Origin: Merdimmobilis hominis | Lineage (GTDB): Bacteria > Bacillota > Clostridia > Oscillospirales > Ruminococcaceae | Direction: 5' to 3' | NCBI RefSeq assembly: GCF_016901855.1 | Contig: NZ_JACJKY010000001.1 | Coordinates: 186,001 to 250,000, forward strand | DNA: 64,000 bases | Made by a program: the position numbers and the translations under genes | Notes under the pieces: generated by a model | What the model was told of the DNA's origin: nothing | The model's input: only the letters and a program-made list of their open reading frames with translations | Database searches by the model: none | Shown here: piece by piece, positions 1-8,355 of the stretch | How positions within the stretch are numbered: position 1 is the stretch's first letter | How the letters are laid out: every line of letters begins with the position of its first letter

Positions 1-1064
1 TGCGGCAATCCGATTGATTGAAGCGTCAAAATAATCGGTTGCAATGAATACACGATTGAGCGCATCGCTTCTTACAATCTCCCGTGCAATCTCCATCGTT
101 TCCTCATCGAGCAGTACAACGTGATCGCTGTCCCAGCGTACAGAATGAGTCAAATGCAGTGCGAGATTTTGATGGAACAATAAAAGAGAGGAAATCTTGT
201 CGCTCACAAGCTCGGTCGGATGATAATGACCGTTGTCCAAAAGCGGCGTGATTCCTTTTTCCTTTGCGTAGCTTAAGCAGAATTCCGAGGAACCGACCGT
301 ATAGCTTTCAAGTCCGATACCGAATACCTTTGACTCGAGCGTTACATACACCTTGGTTTTATCATATGGAATGCTCAGAATTTCATCCAATGATTCTTTA
401 AAACGTGCGCGCGGGCCAAGCCGGTCAGCCGGTGTATTTTTATATCCGTCCGGAATCCAGATATTCAGAACACACGGTATTCCGGTTTCCTCTGCAAAAT
501 ATTCGGAGATTCGGATACATTGTTTGCAGTGATTGATCCAAAACTGACGAACCTCTGGATTGGGTGAAGAAAGCGTCAGATTATCGTCTGCCATGGAATG
601 GGAAAACAGCGTCGGGTTAAAATCAATGCCCAGATTCCGTTTTTTGGCATATTCGACCCATTTTTTAAAATGAACCGGTTTGATCTGATCTCTGTCGGCA
701 AATTCTCTGTCTTCGAAAATTGCATAGCTTGCATGAAGATTTAATTTTTTTCTGCCGGGGATGAGCGAAAATGCCTTGTCTATGTCCTGCATCAATTCTT
801 CGTAAGATGTTGCTTTTCCAGGATAATTGCCGGTTGCCTGAATGCCGCCGGACAAGCTTTGCGGCTGGTCGAATCCCGTGACGTCATCGCCCTGCCAGCA
901 GTGAACGGAAATCGGAATATCACGCAGTATATTCAGTACCTGCTCTGTATCCACGCCATAGGACGCATATACAAGTCGCGGTTGATTGTTTTTCTTCCGT
1001 CTAAAAATTCAAGCTCTTCCGCTGTAAACGGAAGCAGTTCCTTTAAAATTTCCTGCCGAATCAT
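1..1064 (-). CDS. rhaA: L-rhamnose isomerase, C-terminal end cut by window edge
   Basis: Interconverts L-rhamnose and L-rhamnulose in the cytoplasm, the first step of rhamnose breakdown. The frame is open from an ATG at 1064 to the window edge, giving 354 residues; the family is usually about 420, so roughly 65 C-terminal residues lie outside. Family-typical stretches are readable: SVHCWQGDDVTGF near residue 48, GKATSYEELMQDIDKAF near 77, NLHASYA near 100, GIDFNPTLFSHS near 133, LLDNGHYHP near 240, and NRVFIATDYFDASINR at the visible end. The start follows a weak AAAGGCAGG ribosome site. It lies 24 bases downstream of the GH78 gene, so the two are very likely co-transcribed, with rhamnose released and then isomerised. 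rhaB/rhaD would be expected beyond the left edge. Confidence 0.95.
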
Positions 1065-1088
1065 ATCAACAAGCCTGCCTTTTTCGTG

Positions 1089-2648
1089 TCAGCACAAATA
1101 TTTGCGGATAAAGTAAGCCGGTGTACCGCTCCAGGCATGGCAATAGCTGTTGATGACGCGCGAGCCATACGGAGAAGCCAGTTTATCCGCCGGGTCATAT
1201 AGTTCATAGAAGCAATCCGCGCCGTCAGCGATCATGCCGCCCCAGTATGATTTAAGATACGCGATCGCCTCTGTCTGCATTCCGCTGATCCACAGCGCCT
1301 CAATGAAATGGTGGTAAAGATACGGCGTGATCATCTTCACAGGAGGATTTTTCTGGATGAGTCGTTTTAAAAGCGCCTCGTTTTCCTCTTTAGAAAACAC
1401 CTGTGCCAATACAAACCACACCTGCGAAGCCCATGAAATCTGACGTTCTGCGCCGCTTACGAAGAACCCTTTCGAAGCATCCCACAGCACACGCTTTGCG
1501 CCGTCGATGAGTGTATCGGACAATTCCTCAAATTCCCGTTTTTTCTCTTCATCTTTAAGCACATCTGCGAGCGTACATGCCTGTTTTACTGCATAAATAA
1601 AGATTGCCTGTGCGCTGGCCTGTTTATTGAGCACATCATTCCAGTCCACAAAACACCACCAGTCACTCCGATCGCGCAGGACACCGTCCTCTCTCAAATA
1701 GGTTTTTGCAATCGCAATCTGACGGCACGCTGTTTCCCAGAGTTCTTTTACACACGCCAAATCCTTCGTGTGCATATAGTAGTCGTGCAGACAGGAAACA
1801 AAGAACAGAGAATAATCAAACAGTACCGTATCATCGGTAATCGGCGACGGTTTTGTAAACACGCAGGCACTGACTCTGCCGTCTTCCTGGCAAAGCCCTG
1901 CGAATAAATACAAGCAGCGTTTGACAAGATCATTGTTTTGAAACGTTTCGTAGTTGGTCAGCGCCTGCAGCCGCAGATCGCCGATCCACAGCCGGCGGTC
2001 ACGTTTCGGACCGTCTTCAAAAACCTCCTGCATACAGTCGTGCATCGTCTTTACAGACACGCGGTCAATCTCATTTAACAGCGGATCACTGCAGGAAATC
2101 ACCGGTACTGCGTTCATATCAGCGCTTGAAACAGTCTCACAAAAAAGATGATCAATCTTGATTTGATATTTCGGAGAGGTGTCTTTTATGACGATTTCCA
2201 TGAAACGAAACGCATAGCGCCGTTTTAAATCGAGCTCTGTCGGCATGACATCCACATGCACAAACTCTTCTTGGATCCAGCTTGCGCTTAAACTTCCGTG
2301 ATAGTCAGAGCTGTCCTCTGCCATTTCACAAAGATGCTCGCCGAATTTCACTTTGAGGTATGCCGGCGCATCCGGCGGACTGCCGATCGGCGAAATGGAT
2401 AGATGGACATATCCGACGCAATGGGTTCCGAAATCGATCAAAACACGATCGCCTTTTTGAAAGGTCCTTGTAAACAGCTGATCGATCGGCGCCTGTTCAC
2501 GAAATGCCCAGTCTTCCGTTCCCTGATACAGCTCAATCAAGGAAACCGGATGCACATCCACACGCTGAAGCGTTGGAGCAAGCAAATTGGCTTTTTGAAG
2601 GAAATACGCCGCAGACGGATATGCTACTGTCTTCTCTGTTTCATTCAT
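1089..2648 (-). CDS. Alpha-L-rhamnosidase-like glycoside hydrolase (GH78 family)
   Basis: Probable family 78 glycoside hydrolase that removes terminal L-rhamnose from plant glycosides or polysaccharides. The 519-residue protein has a beta-sandwich-like N-terminal half (to about residue 190) and then an (alpha/alpha)6-type catalytic half. The best motif is EDGPKRDRRLWIGDLRLQ near residues 211-228, which matches the GH78 signature containing the general acid and sugar-contacting acidic residues; later Trp-rich segments (DRSDWWCFVDWND near 328) also fit. No signal peptide is present, so it should act in the cytoplasm on imported small rhamnosides. It is shorter than many GH78 enzymes (about 700-1000 residues) because it lacks extra N-terminal sandwich domains. 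It sits directly upstream of rhaA, which supports the rhamnose role. Substrate is not predictable from sequence. Confidence 0.85.
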   Translation of the reverse strand: MNETEKTVAYPSAAYFLQKANLLAPTLQRVDVHPVSLIELYQGTEDWAFREQAPIDQLFTRTFQKGDRVLIDFGTHCVGYVHLSISPIGSPPDAPAYLKVKFGEHLCEMAEDSSDYHGSLSASWIQEEFVHVDVMPTELDLKRRYAFRFMEIVIKDTSPKYQIKIDHLFCETVSSADMNAVPVISCSDPLLNEIDRVSVKTMHDCMQEVFEDGPKRDRRLWIGDLRLQALTNYETFQNNDLVKRCLYLFAGLCQEDGRVSACVFTKPSPITDDTVLFDYSLFFVSCLHDYYMHTKDLACVKELWETACRQIAIAKTYLREDGVLRDRSDWWCFVDWNDVLNKQASAQAIFIYAVKQACTLADVLKDEEKKREFEELSDTLIDGAKRVLWDASKGFFVSGAERQISWASQVWFVLAQVFSKEENEALLKRLIQKNPPVKMITPYLYHHFIEALWISGMQTEAIAYLKSYWGGMIADGADCFYELYDPADKLASPYGSRVINSYCHAWSGTPAYFIRKYLC

Positions 2649-2733
2649 ATTTGTTCATTCCTTTGATGAGAAAAATCGCCGCAGCGTATTCTTTTTCCGA
2701 TCCAGACGCTGCTGTAAAATAGATTTCACTTAT

Positions 2734-2797
2734 ATAATACCTGCTAAATGCAAAAAAAGAAAGGTCAAAATTTGACACAAAAACTGACCGCATTTGC
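2734..2797 (-). promoter_or_regulatory. Candidate promoter/operator region of the rhamnose genes
   Basis: Between the desulfurase stop and the rhamnosidase start. A -10-like TATTAT (minus strand, 2734-2739) has no good -35, suggesting an activator-dependent promoter. Upstream lies nested symmetry: GGTCA (2763-2767) with TGACC (2785-2789), AAATGC (2746-2751) with GCATTT (2790-2795), and a near-palindrome GTCAAAATTTGAC (2764-2776). The binding protein, perhaps an AraC- or LacI-type sugar regulator, is not in the window. The assignment is inference from position and symmetry only. Confidence 0.35.
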
Positions 2798-2823
2798 ACA
2801 ATGAAACAGAGCGAAACAAACCG

Positions 2824-3960
2824 TTATTTCCCTTTTTGATACTGGTATACTGCGTTTACAAGCCATCTGCATTCGTCCAATGTATTAAATGCAGACGGCG
2901 CAAACCGCACCAATCCGTTTTCCATCGTGCCGTAATGCGTGTGTGCAAGCGGCGCGCAGTGCAGTCCGCCGCGCAGTGCGAATCCCATTCGGTTTAGCGC
3001 CGCAGCCGTTTGCTCGGAGTGCTTTGATAAGACAGAGAACGAAATGATCGGCACATGATTTTTCCCCTGCGGGCAGACAAATACATGCGGCATCCGACTG
3101 AAATGTTCCCGCACAAACCGACAAAGTGATTCTTCATGCGAAAATAGACGTGCCGGTGTGTTCTTACGCACAAACCGGATTCCTTTTGCGAGCGCTAAAA
3201 CCCCCGATGTATTGAGTGTTCCTGCTTCCAGCCGGTCGGGATAGAAGTCAGGCATTTCCGCTTCGCTTGACACACTTCCCGTACCGCCCTCAATCATCGT
3301 CTGAAGCAGGCGATCGTCATAAAGCAGCAGCATACCGGTACCTGCCGGCCCATACAGTCCTTTATGTCCGGGAACGCATACCGCGCAAGCACCCGTCCTT
3401 GAAAAGTCGATCGGAACAACGCCGGCACTCTGCGCCGCATCAATGACAAACGGAATCTTCCTTCGTCTGCACAATGCACCGATGTCGCTGACCGGAAGAA
3501 CATGGCCGCTCACATTGGAGGCGTGGGTACATACCACAAGGCAGGTATCCTCCCGGATTGCATCTGAAAACGACCGCACTGTCTTTTGGTCGTCATCGTC
3601 GTACGTTTTGGCAATCGTATATTCGGCGATTCCCTCTTGACTGAGTTTATGCACCGGACGATAGACCGCGTTGTGTTCAAGATCTGAAATCACAATATGC
3701 CCGTTTTCTTTTATCAGTCCTTTGATTGCAATATTGAGTGCCGTGGTGCAGTTATTTGTAAAAATTACACGCTCAGGTACCGTATGAAAAAAGGATGCTG
3801 CCGCTTCGCGTGTACGATAGATCTGCTCGCCTGCTAAAACAGAAAAAGAATGACCGCCGCGTCCCGGATTGCCGCCATATTGCATGGACGCTTTTGTAAG
3901 CATCTGCGATACGGAAAGCGGCTTTGGAAACGTGGTGGCCGCATTGTCAAAATAGATCAT
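2824..3960 (-). CDS. Cysteine desulfurase family PLP enzyme (SufS/CsdA-like)
   Basis: A class V aminotransferase-fold enzyme that takes sulfur (or selenium) from cysteine/selenocysteine onto an active-site cysteine. The 378 residues begin MIYFDNAATTFPKP, the classic N-terminus of the family. HASNVSGHV near 145-153, DAAQSAGV near 173-180 and VPGHKGLYGPAGTG with the PLP-binding lysine near 200 are all visible. LRGGLHCAPLAHTHYGT near 332-348 is the loop carrying the catalytic cysteine. The start has a strong GGAGGA site. It follows the DUF3343 gene by 15 bases in the same direction. This enzyme plus DUF3343 pairing is common in Clostridia and is usually read as a sulfur/selenium relay. No iron-sulfur scaffold gene is adjacent, so a role outside bulk Fe-S assembly is likely. 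Confidence 0.88.
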   Translation of the reverse strand: MIYFDNAATTFPKPLSVSQMLTKASMQYGGNPGRGGHSFSVLAGEQIYRTREAAASFFHTVPERVIFTNNCTTALNIAIKGLIKENGHIVISDLEHNAVYRPVHKLSQEGIAEYTIAKTYDDDDQKTVRSFSDAIREDTCLVVCTHASNVSGHVLPVSDIGALCRRRKIPFVIDAAQSAGVVPIDFSRTGACAVCVPGHKGLYGPAGTGMLLLYDDRLLQTMIEGGTGSVSSEAEMPDFYPDRLEAGTLNTSGVLALAKGIRFVRKNTPARLFSHEESLCRFVREHFSRMPHVFVCPQGKNHVPIISFSVLSKHSEQTAAALNRMGFALRGGLHCAPLAHTHYGTMENGLVRFAPSAFNTLDECRWLVNAVYQYQKGK

Positions 3961-3975
3961 TTCCCGATTCCTCCG

Positions 3976-4191
3976 TCAAATCACGCGTTTTGCTCGGATG
4001 CCATTCTGCGAAAGAATCCGAACAACATCTGCTTCGGCTGCATCTGTACGCACACCGTAGCCGCATCCGCCCTCCCGCAGATCATGCGGTATACGTGTGA
4101 CTGTTGCACGAATCCCCGCCCGAAACAGCACATCCCGCGCACGATAGGCATAGGTGACCGATTGCACCATTAAAATACGCTCCTGTCTCAT
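3976..4191 (-). CDS. DUF3343 small protein (putative sulfur/selenium carrier)
   Basis: A 71-residue cytoplasmic protein of the DUF3343 family. The family-typical pattern is an alternating strand/helix start (RILMVQSVTYAYRARDVL), then R-x-P-x-x-L near residue 34-38, and a single-cysteine GGCGYGV motif near 41-47. The lone cysteine in the Gly-rich turn is the likely carrier residue. The start is preceded by AAAGGGG. It lies just upstream of the desulfurase in the same direction, which suggests that the desulfurase loads S or Se onto it. This follows proposals for the family; the function is not demonstrated by the sequence. Confidence 0.8.
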   Translation of the reverse strand: MRQERILMVQSVTYAYRARDVLFRAGIRATVTRIPHDLREGGCGYGVRTDAAEADVVRILSQNGIRAKRVI

Positions 4192-4215
4192 AAAAATTCC
4201 CCTTTCTTTTGCGAA

Positions 4216-4264
4216 AAAATCCGCCTCCTGCTTTGCACCATTCTATGCAGAGCAGGAGGCGGAA
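4216..4264 (-). terminator. Rho-independent terminator after ispF
   Basis: On the minus strand a 12-bp stem (CCGCCTCCTGCT with AGCAGGAGGCGG, 4223-4234 and 4253-4264) is followed by ATTTTTTC. It lies just beyond the ispF stop and separates ispF from the DUF3343/desulfurase pair. Confidence 0.9.
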
Positions 4265-4278
4265 CGTTCATTTTTTCT

Positions 4279-4752
4279 TTAGGTAAAGAGTAAGCAAACC
4301 GCATGGGCGGAAATGCCTAATTTTTCGCCGGTAAATCCAAGATGTTCTTCGGTGGTTGCCTTTACATTCACACAATCCGGATCGATCCCGCAGACACGTG
4401 CAAGATTCTCTTTCATCTTCGGGATAAACGGTGAAAGCTTTGGCGCCTGCGCAATGATTGTCGCGTCGATATTCGAAATTTGATATCCTTTATTCTTAAT
4501 TTTTTTGCACACAGCATCTAACAGTTTTAAGCTGTCCGCACCGCGGTACGCTTCGTCGGTATCCGGAAAATGCTGTCCGATATCGCCAAGCGCCGCCGCA
4601 CCAAGCAGCGCATCCATCACTGCGTGTGTCAGTACGTCCGCATCGGAATGCCCTAACAGTCCGACGGTATGCGGGATATCCACGCCGCCTAATATAAGCT
4701 TCCGGTTTTCCGCAAGCTTATGTACATCATATCCATGACCGATTCGCATCAT
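4279..4752 (-). CDS. ispF: 2-C-methyl-D-erythritol 2,4-cyclodiphosphate synthase
   Basis: Fifth enzyme of the MEP (non-mevalonate) isoprenoid pathway; it cyclises CDP-methylerythritol 2-phosphate with loss of CMP. The 157-residue length is exact for the family. [11 protein letters not shown] supplies the zinc ligands Asp9 and His11, [13 protein letters not shown] the third metal histidine and active-site loop, and [13 protein letters not shown] near residue 55 is family-specific. The C-terminal [17 protein letters not shown] is also diagnostic. Two consecutive Met codons follow AAAGGAGG, so the start may be either. It is flanked by terminators on both sides and therefore looks like its own transcript or the tail of limited read-through from the Rnf genes. 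Confidence 0.96.
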   Translation of the reverse strand: MMRIGHGYDVHKLAENRKLILGGVDIPHTVGLLGHSDADVLTHAVMDALLGAAALGDIGQHFPDTDEAYRGADSLKLLDAVCKKIKNKGYQISNIDATIIAQAPKLSPFIPKMKENLARVCGIDPDCVNVKATTEEHLGFTGEKLGISAHAVCLLFT

Positions 4753-4770
4753 AGCCGGTTCCTCCTTTTT

Positions 4771-4802
4771 AAAAAAGAGCGTGTGAGTTCACACGCTCTT
4801 TC
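4771..4802 (-). terminator. Rho-independent terminator of the Rnf operon
   Basis: GAGCGTGTGA and TCACACGCTC form a 10-bp stem around a 2-base centre. Read on the minus strand it is followed by TTTTTT. It begins immediately after the rnfB stop at 4808. Confidence 0.92.
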
Positions 4803-4807
4803 AGATT

Positions 4808-5611
4808 TTATAATTCCACAATACAGCCGCGCGGACAAACTTCCATGCAGGCTTTGCAGTTTGTGCAAAGTGCGCTGTCGATCGATGCCACCTGATTGGT
4901 CACAGTGATTGCGCCGTTCGGACATGTCTTTTCGCATTTTTTACAGCCGATGCAGCCGTGTTTGCAGTTGGCAATCGTCTGTTTGCCGCCACTACAGCTT
5001 GCGCAGGTGACCACAACGTGTTTTGCGAGCTCACGGATTTTTAACAGTCCGTTCGGGCAAGCCTTGGTGCACATCGTACATCCGGTGCATTTTGTCGGAT
5101 CAACCTTTGCAATGCCGCTGTCAAGCGAAATCGCACCGAAGTTACATACGTTTGCACAGTCGCCGTATCCAAGACAGCCGTAGTTGCAGACACCTTTGCC
5201 TTTATAGTAAAGACTGCATGCCGCACACGACTGCTCGCCGTCATAGTTGTAGAGATCGGACGTGTTTTCCGGAACTTTGCCTTCACATGCGACAAACGCA
5301 ACACACTCGGTTACATCTTCAAATGCAGTGCCCATAATCGCACTGATTTTCTTTGCCGCTTCGTCGCCGCCCGGTACACAGCGGTTTGTTTTCGCACCGC
5401 CGTGCACAATGTTCTGCGCGTAGTTTTCACATCCGGAAAAGCCACAGACGCCGCAGTTTAAACCCGGCAGTGCAGCTACAACCTCTTCCACCTTTTCATC
5501 TGTTTTTACAGCGAAAATCTTCGAAAACACGGAAAGAAGAAGACCGGCAAACACACCGAGACCGATAAAAATAAATACCGGAATCAAAATATCCCAAACT
5601 GTCATTTGCAC
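4808..5611 (-). CDS. rnfB: Rnf complex subunit B, polyferredoxin
   Basis: Peripheral Fe-S subunit of the Rnf ferredoxin:NAD+ oxidoreductase that couples electron flow to Na+ or H+ export. The 267 residues begin with a membrane anchor (about 7-29). Next comes the four-Cys domain LNCGVCGFSGC (Cys53, 56, 61, then a later Cys), and then several CxxCxxC ferredoxin clusters (CTGCTMCTKACP, CIGCKKCEKTCP, CTNCKACMEVCP) towards the C-terminus. RnfB takes electrons from reduced ferredoxin. It is the last gene of rnfCDGEAB, 12 bases after rnfA, the usual clostridial order. The start is chosen by AAAGGAGA and family N-terminus. Confidence 0.95.
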   Translation of the reverse strand: MQMTVWDILIPVFIFIGLGVFAGLLLSVFSKIFAVKTDEKVEEVVAALPGLNCGVCGFSGCENYAQNIVHGGAKTNRCVPGGDEAAKKISAIMGTAFEDVTECVAFVACEGKVPENTSDLYNYDGEQSCAACSLYYKGKGVCNYGCLGYGDCANVCNFGAISLDSGIAKVDPTKCTGCTMCTKACPNGLLKIRELAKHVVVTCASCSGGKQTIANCKHGCIGCKKCEKTCPNGAITVTNQVASIDSALCTNCKACMEVCPRGCIVEL

Positions 5612-5623
5612 ATTCTCCTTTCC

Positions 5624-6214
5624 TTATTTGAAAATACCCTCGACAATTCCGCTGAATCCCACAAAGGAAAGCGAAACGATCGATGCGGCAATCAGCGTTG
5701 CCGGAATGCCTTTGAATGCTTTCGGCAGATCAGCAGCATCCACGCGCTCGCGCACGCCTGCAAAGATCACGAGTGCCAGTGCAAAACCAATACCTGCGCC
5801 CAGTGAATTGAACATCGACTGTGCAAACGTATAGGTGTTGTCGATATTCAGAATCGTTACACCGAGGACGGCACAGTTTGTGGTAATGAGCGGCAGATAC
5901 ACACCGAGTGAATGGTAAAGCGGCGGAACAAAGCGTTTGATAATGATTTCCGTCAGCTGTACAAACAGCGCGATAATCAAAATGAATACGACAACCCGCA
6001 GATAATCGAGTGAAAACGGCTCGAGCAGCAGTTTGTAGATCGGATAGGTGAGCGCCGTTGCCATGAGCATGACAAACGTAACCGCCGCACTCATGCCGAG
6101 CGCCGAGCTCATTTTTTTGGAAACACCCAAGAACGGGCAGATGCCCATAAACTTGTTCAATACAAAGTTTTCGACAAGGATTGCACTGAACAAAATAATC
6201 ATCAATTCTTTCAT
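5624..6214 (-). CDS. rnfA: Rnf complex subunit A, integral membrane
   Basis: 196-residue membrane subunit with about six hydrophobic helices. Hallmarks are the start MKELMIILFSAILVENFVL, then GICPFLGVSK with the conserved cysteine near residue 26, and LPLITTNCAVLG with a second conserved cysteine near 112. RnfA and RnfE are homologous, are inserted with inverted topology and hold a shared intramembrane Fe-S cluster between these cysteines. Its ATG overlaps the rnfE stop (ATGA), implying coupled translation and equal dose of the two partners. Confidence 0.96.
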   Translation of the reverse strand: MKELMIILFSAILVENFVLNKFMGICPFLGVSKKMSSALGMSAAVTFVMLMATALTYPIYKLLLEPFSLDYLRVVVFILIIALFVQLTEIIIKRFVPPLYHSLGVYLPLITTNCAVLGVTILNIDNTYTFAQSMFNSLGAGIGFALALVIFAGVRERVDAADLPKAFKGIPATLIAASIVSLSFVGFSGIVEGIFK

Positions 6215-6876
6215 GCTTCAGCGCCCTCCTCTTTTGCACCGCAGGCAGCGGCATTCGGACAGTTTGCACATCCGATTTTTTTCTTCGAAATTTTGTAGTT
6301 CGAGATCACGTTGACCACAGCAATGACAACGCCGAACACAAAGAAGCCGCCGGCAGACTGTGCGAAAAATCCGATCGGCTCAAACCAGTCGCCCAGTGCA
6401 AAGCCAAACACACTGCCGCTTCCAAGCAGTTCGCGGATGATACCGATGCACAGCAGTGCAAACGTAAAGCCAACGCCCATGCCAAGTCCGTCGAGTGCGG
6501 ACGCAACGACATTATTTTTGCTTGCGAACATTTCCGCACGGCCTAAAATAATGCAGTTTACGGTAATGAGCGACAAGAACACGCCGAGTGCACTGTAAAG
6601 ATCCGGAAGATAGCTTTGCAGCATGAAGCTTACAAATGTGACGAAGCCTGCGATAATCACGATGAACGAAGGCAAGCGCACCTCTTTGGGAATCACATTC
6701 TTCAAAAGTGAAATAACGATATTGGAACAAACAAGCACAAATGTGGTTGCCAGTCCCATGCCAAGTCCGTTGACGGCGAGCGTTGTGACCGCAAGCGTCG
6801 GACAGGTACCCAAAAGCATCACGAGAACCGGGTTCTCTTTAATAATGCCTTTGGTGAAGGTCTTTAAATAACTCAC
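6211..6876 (-). CDS. rnfE: Rnf complex subunit E, integral membrane
   Basis: 221-residue membrane partner of RnfA. LGTCPTLAVTT near residues 22-32 and LSLITVNCIILGRAEMFA near 101-118 carry the conserved cysteines of the RnfA/E core; about six transmembrane helices are evident. The C-terminal tail is Lys-rich with a CANCPNAAACG cysteine motif, a variable clostridial extension that may bind metal. The start is GTG, overlapping the rnfG stop as GTGA, with GGAGAG upstream. A role as an electron-carrying half of the RnfA/E dimer is established for the family. Confidence 0.95.
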   Translation of the reverse strand: MSYLKTFTKGIIKENPVLVMLLGTCPTLAVTTLAVNGLGMGLATTFVLVCSNIVISLLKNVIPKEVRLPSFIVIIAGFVTFVSFMLQSYLPDLYSALGVFLSLITVNCIILGRAEMFASKNNVVASALDGLGMGVGFTFALLCIGIIRELLGSGSVFGFALGDWFEPIGFFAQSAGGFFVFGVVIAVVNVISNYKISKKKIGCANCPNAAACGAKEEGAEA

Positions 6877-7433
6877 AGCCCAAGCTCTCCTTTCAGTTCT
6901 TCATAGATGGCAAACGCCTGATTGACCGCATCGCCGACTGCAGTGGAGGAAACCGTCGCGTTTGCAATCGCGTCGATATCGCCGCTGCCGTCTTTTGCGA
7001 CGGTCACCGGTGCGGTTTTTCCGATATATGCCGAAAGATAATCAGGCTCGGTTGCTTTGGTGCCGACACCCGGTGTTTCCTGTGTGGAAATCGCATAAAT
7101 ACCGGCAATCGCGCCGTTTTGATCAAAGCCGATGAGCAGGTTTAAGCTGTCGTTTCCGTGATAGCCTTTTGCGCTGATGTTAATTGCACAGCCGGTACCG
7201 CCTTCATCCACATATGCACCCAAAAAACCTGCGGTTTCAGAGGTCACATTCGCCTGCACAAGCTTCGATGAAGAAGGCAGTACCGTCGGCTGATATTCGG
7301 CAAGCTTGTCTGCCGCAATGCCGGTAGACGCGTTGCCGACACCGGTCAGCTGATACGTGAGTGCAAGCAGTGCGCCCACAATGACAGCAATCAGTGTCAG
7401 TGTCAGCGTCGGTTTTACAATCGATTTATACAT
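6873..7433 (-). CDS. rnfG: Rnf complex subunit G, covalent-FMN protein
   Basis: Membrane-anchored flavoprotein of Rnf. It has one N-terminal transmembrane helix (about residues 6-28) and an extracytoplasmic FMN-binding domain. The flavinylation segment is IANATVSSTAVGDAV near 155-170, where a threonine receives FMN through a phosphoester bond made by ApbE. TQETPGVGTKA near 113-123 is the other typical RnfG motif. A longer in-frame start at 7481 exists, but ATG 7433 follows GGAGGGAAACAGC, so 186 residues is preferred; this start overlaps the end of rnfD by 8 bases. Confidence 0.94.
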   Translation of the reverse strand: MYKSIVKPTLTLTLIAVIVGALLALTYQLTGVGNASTGIAADKLAEYQPTVLPSSSKLVQANVTSETAGFLGAYVDEGGTGCAINISAKGYHGNDSLNLLIGFDQNGAIAGIYAISTQETPGVGTKATEPDYLSAYIGKTAPVTVAKDGSGDIDAIANATVSSTAVGDAVNQAFAIYEELKGELGL

Positions 7434-8355
7434 GCTGTTTCCCTCCTGCTCCAAACGGTTTTGTCTGCGTGCAGCGGTCAATCAGCGGTGTGACGAGATT
7501 CATCAGCAAGATTGCAAATGAAACACCTTCCGGATACGATCCGAACACACGAATGAGTGTTGTAATCACGCCGCAGCCAAGTGCAAAGATGAGCTTTCCT
7601 TTGAGTGTTGCCGGTGTGGTCGAATAGTCGGTTGCCATGAAAATCGCACCAAGCATCAAACCGCCTGCAAAAATGTGGTTGACCGGATTTTCACCAAGTA
7701 CCCATGTAAATACGAATACCGTGCCGATGAATGTGAGCGGTACAAGCGGGTTGATCACACGGCGAATCGAAAGATAGATACCGCCTAACAGCAGTGCTGC
7801 TGCGCTGACCTCACCGATACAGCCGCTGACATTGCCTAAAAACAGATCAAGTGCATTCGCAGAACCAATGTCAACAAGCGGTGTTGCACCGGCGACCGCG
7901 TCTGCCATATGCTGATAACCGAACGGTACTGTCCAGGTTGTCATATACGTAGAGAACGAAACGAACAAAAAGATTCTTGCTGTGATCGCGGGGTTTGCGA
8001 AATTCTGTCCGATACCGCCGAACAGCTGCTTAACCACAACGATTGCAAACACCGAACCGAGTGCCGCTACCCACAGCGGAACCTGCGGCGGCAGGTTGAA
8101 CGCCAGCAAAATACCAGTGACAATCGCACTGAAATCGCCGAGTGTATTGTCGCGTTTCATCAGCTTGCGAATTACAAATTCAGAGAGCATACACGCTGCA
8201 ACACACACGAGTGTTACAATCAGTGCGCGCGGGCCGAATACATAAATGCCCACAAGCAACGCCGGAAACAGCGCCACAATCACATCAAACATAATGTTGG
8301 ACGTAGAATTGGACGACAGCATATGCGGCGACGGGGAAACAGTCCATTTACTCAT
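7426..8355 (-). CDS. rnfD: Rnf complex subunit D, covalent-FMN membrane protein
   Basis: 309-residue integral membrane subunit related to NqrB, with about eight to ten helices. GATPLVDIG near residue 155 carries the threonine to which FMN is attached covalently in RnfD. The start SKWTVSPSPHM is the family N-terminus and its ATG (8355) overlaps the rnfC stop as ATGA after GGAGGACAAAAAGGC. An in-frame extension reaching 8472 lies wholly inside rnfC and is rejected. Works with RnfG in moving electrons across the membrane; apbE in the same gene block supplies the FMN transferase. Confidence 0.95.
   Translation of the reverse strand: MSKWTVSPSPHMLSSNSTSNIMFDVIVALFPALLVGIYVFGPRALIVTLVCVAACMLSEFVIRKLMKRDNTLGDFSAIVTGILLAFNLPPQVPLWVAALGSVFAIVVVKQLFGGIGQNFANPAITARIFLFVSFSTYMTTWTVPFGYQHMADAVAGATPLVDIGSANALDLFLGNVSGCIGEVSAAALLLGGIYLSIRRVINPLVPLTFIGTVFVFTWVLGENPVNHIFAGGLMLGAIFMATDYSTTPATLKGKLIFALGCGVITTLIRVFGSYPEGVSFAILLMNLVTPLIDRCTQTKPFGAGGKQHV

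Noticed and set aside
7434-7481. Longer N-terminus for RnfG
   Set aside because: The extra 16 residues lie within rnfD codons in another frame, and ATG 7433 has a strong ribosome site and the family start.
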